This document shows, piece by piece, positions 61,620 to 64,000 of a DNA stretch of 64,000 bases. The stretch spans positions 4,355,001 through 4,419,000 of the forward strand of contig NZ_CP025791.1 in assembly GCF_002886045.1 (NCBI RefSeq), in the 5' to 3' direction. Made by a program: the position numbers and the translations under genes. This stretch comes from Flavivirga eckloniae (GTDB lineage: Bacteria > Bacteroidota > Bacteroidia > Flavobacteriales > Flavobacteriaceae). Each line of letters starts with the position of its first letter. The first letter of the stretch is position 1. The notes under the pieces are model-generated. The model was given only the letters and a program-made list of their open reading frames with translations. It searched no databases and had not been told where the DNA came from.

Positions 61620-62921
61620 TTAATCACATAAAACGGAGTTCTGATACTCCTCGCTTAATAATTCAATATCCTTGGTTGTATGACCTGTCAAAACATTAAA
61701 ATAATTTAAAGTAGCTTTATTAGCATTATCACAACCTGTACATAGAAAACCATATTTCCCATTTAGTATTACATTATTATTTCTTATTGTATAGTTAAGA
61801 ATATTTGTATCATGGATTTGTATACCAGCTAATTTGTTGTTTACTATTTGATTTTCAGTAACTATAGCGTTGTTAGTTCTAGTAAGTTTTATACCTACCC
61901 ATTTGTTTAGGATTACTTGGTTATTTGATATTATGTTATTATAAGATGTTTGAGTAGATGTAAAATTTTCTTCTTCAAAATAACTAATACCATAATAATT
62001 ATTTCTAACAAAATTGTTAGTTATTATATTTTTCTGAGCTCCATTTCCAATATATATACCAGCGTAATCCTGGCGAAAATCATTGCTCGGTTCGTTAGTA
62101 TTTGGATCTGTAAAACAACCTTTTCTATCTGAATTAGCATTATTTTTAACTATATTGTTAGATATTACACAGTTTTGAGAACCAGTGCCTATATCATTGG
62201 AGCCATCTACAGATCCATCCAAAGCGATTCCAGCAATTATGTTGTCCACAACTATATTACTATTAACAACCACCTCAAAAGATCTATTTAAAGTAATTCC
62301 AATTCTAGAATTACTAATAAAGTTTGATGAAATATTACTTAAAGATGATCCTCCTTTGTAATTTGTTCCTCCAAACAAGGCATCTGTAATGGCAATTCCT
62401 GCACCCGAACTGCTATCTGATCCGGTTATTTTGTTATCTCTAATCGTTACATTAGTACTATTCACTACTTCAATTCCTTTGTTTTTAAAGCTATTAATAT
62501 TCAATCCTGTAATATTAATATTATCCGAATCAATAATAAGAATACCTTTGTTTCCAAGGTTAGTGGGGAAATTAGTATCCTCTGCTAAATAGCCTATCTT
62601 ATCTCCAATTATACTTATATTCTTAACTCCGTTGAGATAAAAAATTATCCATTTTGAGTATAGCTTACCATAATTTTTGATAACTACATTATCTTTAGGT
62701 ATTATAAATTGATTACTTCCGTTTCCATTTCCAACTATTAATTGGTTTAGATAGTAATCTCCAGGGGTAATTTCAATACACCCACCTCCACTAGCAGAAA
62801 GAGTATTAATTATATCGTTAATTTCCCACATATTGGCCGAGTTTATTTGTGTGCAATTTTGAGCGGATAAATTTGAAATAAATATTGATAAAAAAAGGGT
62901 TGTAGCAAATTTGAGGTTCAT
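61620..62921 (-). CDS. Exported right-handed beta-helix protein (parallel beta-helix repeats)
   Basis: The 433-residue protein has a signal peptide ending near LSAQ. It carries many PbH1-type repeats with N-rich ladders (NVTIRDNKITGS, NIVVDNIIAGIALDG, NNFVRNNYYGISYF, NNAIVTENQIVNNKLAGIQIH). This shape is shared by pectate-lyase-like and CASH-domain proteins. Lyase-type catalytic residues are not obvious. It may be a secreted adhesin or carbohydrate-binding protein. The four Cys suggest local disulfides. Single gene between two border repeats. Confidence 0.85.
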   Translation of the reverse strand: MNLKFATTLFLSIFISNLSAQNCTQINSANMWEINDIINTLSASGGGCIEITPGDYYLNQLIVGNGNGSNQFIIPKDNVVIKNYGKLYSKWIIFYLNGVKNISIIGDKIGYLAEDTNFPTNLGNKGILIIDSDNINITGLNINSFKNKGIEVVNSTNVTIRDNKITGSDSSSGAGIAITDALFGGTNYKGGSSLSNISSNFISNSRIGITLNRSFEVVVNSNIVVDNIIAGIALDGSVDGSNDIGTGSQNCVISNNIVKNNANSDRKGCFTDPNTNEPSNDFRQDYAGIYIGNGAQKNIITNNFVRNNYYGISYFEEENFTSTQTSYNNIISNNQVILNKWVGIKLTRTNNAIVTENQIVNNKLAGIQIHDTNILNYTIRNNNVILNGKYGFLCTGCDNANKATLNYFNVLTGHTTKDIELLSEEYQNSVLCD

Positions 62922-62952
62922 ATTCTAGTAGTTTAATTTTTTGGTTGATTAC

Positions 62953-63142
62953 AGATAACGTTTAGTATATGGCAAATAGGGAAGTAGAAAGCGATAAACC
63001 TTCAAGTTTGCACTGAGCCAAAACGTTGTTTTTGTTTTTAATTTATTCATTCTTAAAAGCCAAATCAACGATTTGGCGTGTTGGTAAATAACACTAATTT
63101 TCGTAAACTACCGAACGCCCTATTTGTTATACACCGTGTTGT
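62953..63142. repeat. Cassette-border repeat (type 1), copy 3
   Basis: Left arm AGATAACGTTTAGTATATGG (62953-62972) with AAATAGGG next; right arm GCCCTATTTGTTATACACCG then TGTTGTAGC (63116-63144). The arms pair imperfectly. An inner perfect 8-bp hairpin GCCAAATC AAC GATTTGGC lies near 63057-63075. It separates the beta-helix protein from the tail-fibre-like protein. Confidence 0.72.
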
Positions 63143-63172
63143 AGCAAATTGTTTCTTTAATAATCAAATAAT

Positions 63173-63853
63173 TCAAATTTGATTATTCTTTTCTAATCTT
63201 TTTTGTAATTCTAGAAATTTAGTTGTTAGCAATTTTAAGGATTCGATTTCCTTTTTTAGCACTTGAATTTCTTTATCTTGAGTTTTTAATTGTTTTTCCT
63301 GTTCAATAGTATAAAGAGTTAATTCTTCAATTTTTTGCAATAACTTTGAGTCCATTTCACCGAGATAAATTCCGTTTTTTTCAACTTCTTTAGCACTTGG
63401 GATATCTTTTAAATGACCTTTTTCTTTAATATGGCTTTCTACTTCTTCTAATGTGGGTAATTTGTAATCTTTAAAAAACACAAAGTCTGACCATCCAGTT
63501 TCTACTTTTATTTCTTTAGCTCTAATATTCCCATTGACTGCTAATTTCCAAGAACCGGGATTATTTGTTCCAATTCCAATATTTCCATTTTCTTTAATTA
63601 ATAATCCAATAGTATTTCCATTTCCATGAGTGCCATTTGATACAAAAAATTTATAGTTTCCTGTGGCATAATAATTTCTAAATTCAGTATGTCCACTAGT
63701 TGTAAAAGGAGTTAATTCGAATTTAAAAGGTTCTACGGATACACTATATATTTTATTATTATATCCAATTTGTAAATTGCCATTAGAGTCAATTTGCGCT
63801 TTAACTTTTAGACTAATTGAAATTAATACAATTAATAAGAATGTTTTCTTCAT
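63173..63853 (-). CDS. Exported tail-fibre-like protein with C-terminal coiled coil
   Basis: The 226-residue protein has a signal peptide ending near VKAQ. A NGNIGIGTNNPGSWKLAVNG segment (about 88-107) is typical of trimeric fibre repeats, followed by AKEIKVETGWSDFVF and LPTLEEVESHIKEKGHLKDIPS, a module I know from many Bacteroidota fibre-like surface proteins. The last 70 residues form a coiled coil (EQEKQLKTQDKEIQVLKKEIESL). Role: surface fibre; the endosialidase-like chaperone domain of longer relatives is missing. Confidence 0.85.
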   Translation of the reverse strand: MKKTFLLIVLISISLKVKAQIDSNGNLQIGYNNKIYSVSVEPFKFELTPFTTSGHTEFRNYYATGNYKFFVSNGTHGNGNTIGLLIKENGNIGIGTNNPGSWKLAVNGNIRAKEIKVETGWSDFVFFKDYKLPTLEEVESHIKEKGHLKDIPSAKEVEKNGIYLGEMDSKLLQKIEELTLYTIEQEKQLKTQDKEIQVLKKEIESLKLLTTKFLELQKRLEKNNQI

Positions 63854-63894
63854 AACAATTTTGTTTTATGATTTATATTCGCTTTTTTTAGCTT

Positions 63895-63949
63895 GTGCTT
63901 AACGTTTTGACTAAACTGCGTTTCGATGCAGTTTAGGTTTTGTTAGCAC
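63895..63949. repeat. Short attC-like hairpin at right edge
   Basis: GTGCTTAACGTTTTGACTAAACTGC pairs with GCAGTTTAGG TTTTGTTAGCAC across a TTTC loop, leaving extra bases in one arm. GCTTAAC at 63897-63903 fits the integron attC box RYYYAAC; the opposing GTTAGCA fits GTTRRRY only in part. It is the last border element before the window ends. Confidence 0.6.
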
Positions 63950-64000
63950 CAGTTTCTACTTTTTTTCTTCACGCAAAATTTTCTCCATTTCACGGCCTCT

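Noticed and set aside
54185-63949. Calling the array a proven integron
   Set aside because: No integrase gene is seen and only one border element meets the attC 7-mer; I report it as cassette-like only.

Overview
The window reads as chromosomal DNA of a marine-type Bacteroidota, most likely a member of the Flavobacteriaceae. The support is its AT-rich composition, Bacteroidota lipoprotein signals, a SusC/SusD pair with a FecI/FecR-type regulator pair, one promoter of the TTG/TAnnTTTG type, and a dense set of sulfatases and glycoside hydrolases typical of a polysaccharide utilization locus (PUL). I recognised no tRNA, rRNA, CRISPR array or transposase gene.

Layout. (1) Position 3-1436 is the end of a GH2 glycosidase cut by the window edge, so the PUL continues to the left. 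(2) 1634-15563 is a minus-strand block: SusC and SusD, a TlpA-like lipoprotein, a secreted ThuA-like protein, a DsbD-N-like protein, a thioredoxin and an M16 peptidase, with FecR upstream and a divergent ECF sigma factor. It has no glycosidase and may serve peptide or protein uptake. (3) 15694-17359 holds a Cys-rich lipoprotein and an IclR regulator. (4) 17473-30458 is a long plus-strand operon: RhaT-type permease, a solute-binding-protein (SBP) fold protein without signal peptide, two class III CoA-transferases, a second leaderless SBP-fold protein, a Gfo/Idh/MocA oxidoreductase, a zinc-type alcohol dehydrogenase, an alpha-glucuronidase-like lipoprotein, a GH29, a KduD-like dehydrogenase and a MaoC-type dehydratase. 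(5) 30635-53756 is the degradative core: four sulfatases, two full GH2, two GH28, a second GH29, GH43, DUF4861, KduI, a DUF6786-like lipoprotein and an SGNH esterase. (6) 53757-64000 is accessory DNA: repeats, then short unrelated minus-strand genes, several broken, separated by related imperfect inverted repeats.

Working model. Sulfatases, GH2, GH28, GH29, GH43 and the esterase strip a sulfated, fucose- and uronate-containing, possibly acetylated polysaccharide outside the cytoplasm. RhaT imports a deoxy-sugar. KduI and the KduD-like enzyme handle uronate products. The CoA-transferase, SBP-fold and MaoC genes suggest a CoA-thioester branch of sugar-acid breakdown that I cannot match to a described pathway; this is the main candidate for an undescribed system. 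The second candidate is the cassette-like array at 54.2-64 kb.

All family calls come from reading motifs, with no database search. Substrate statements are inference.
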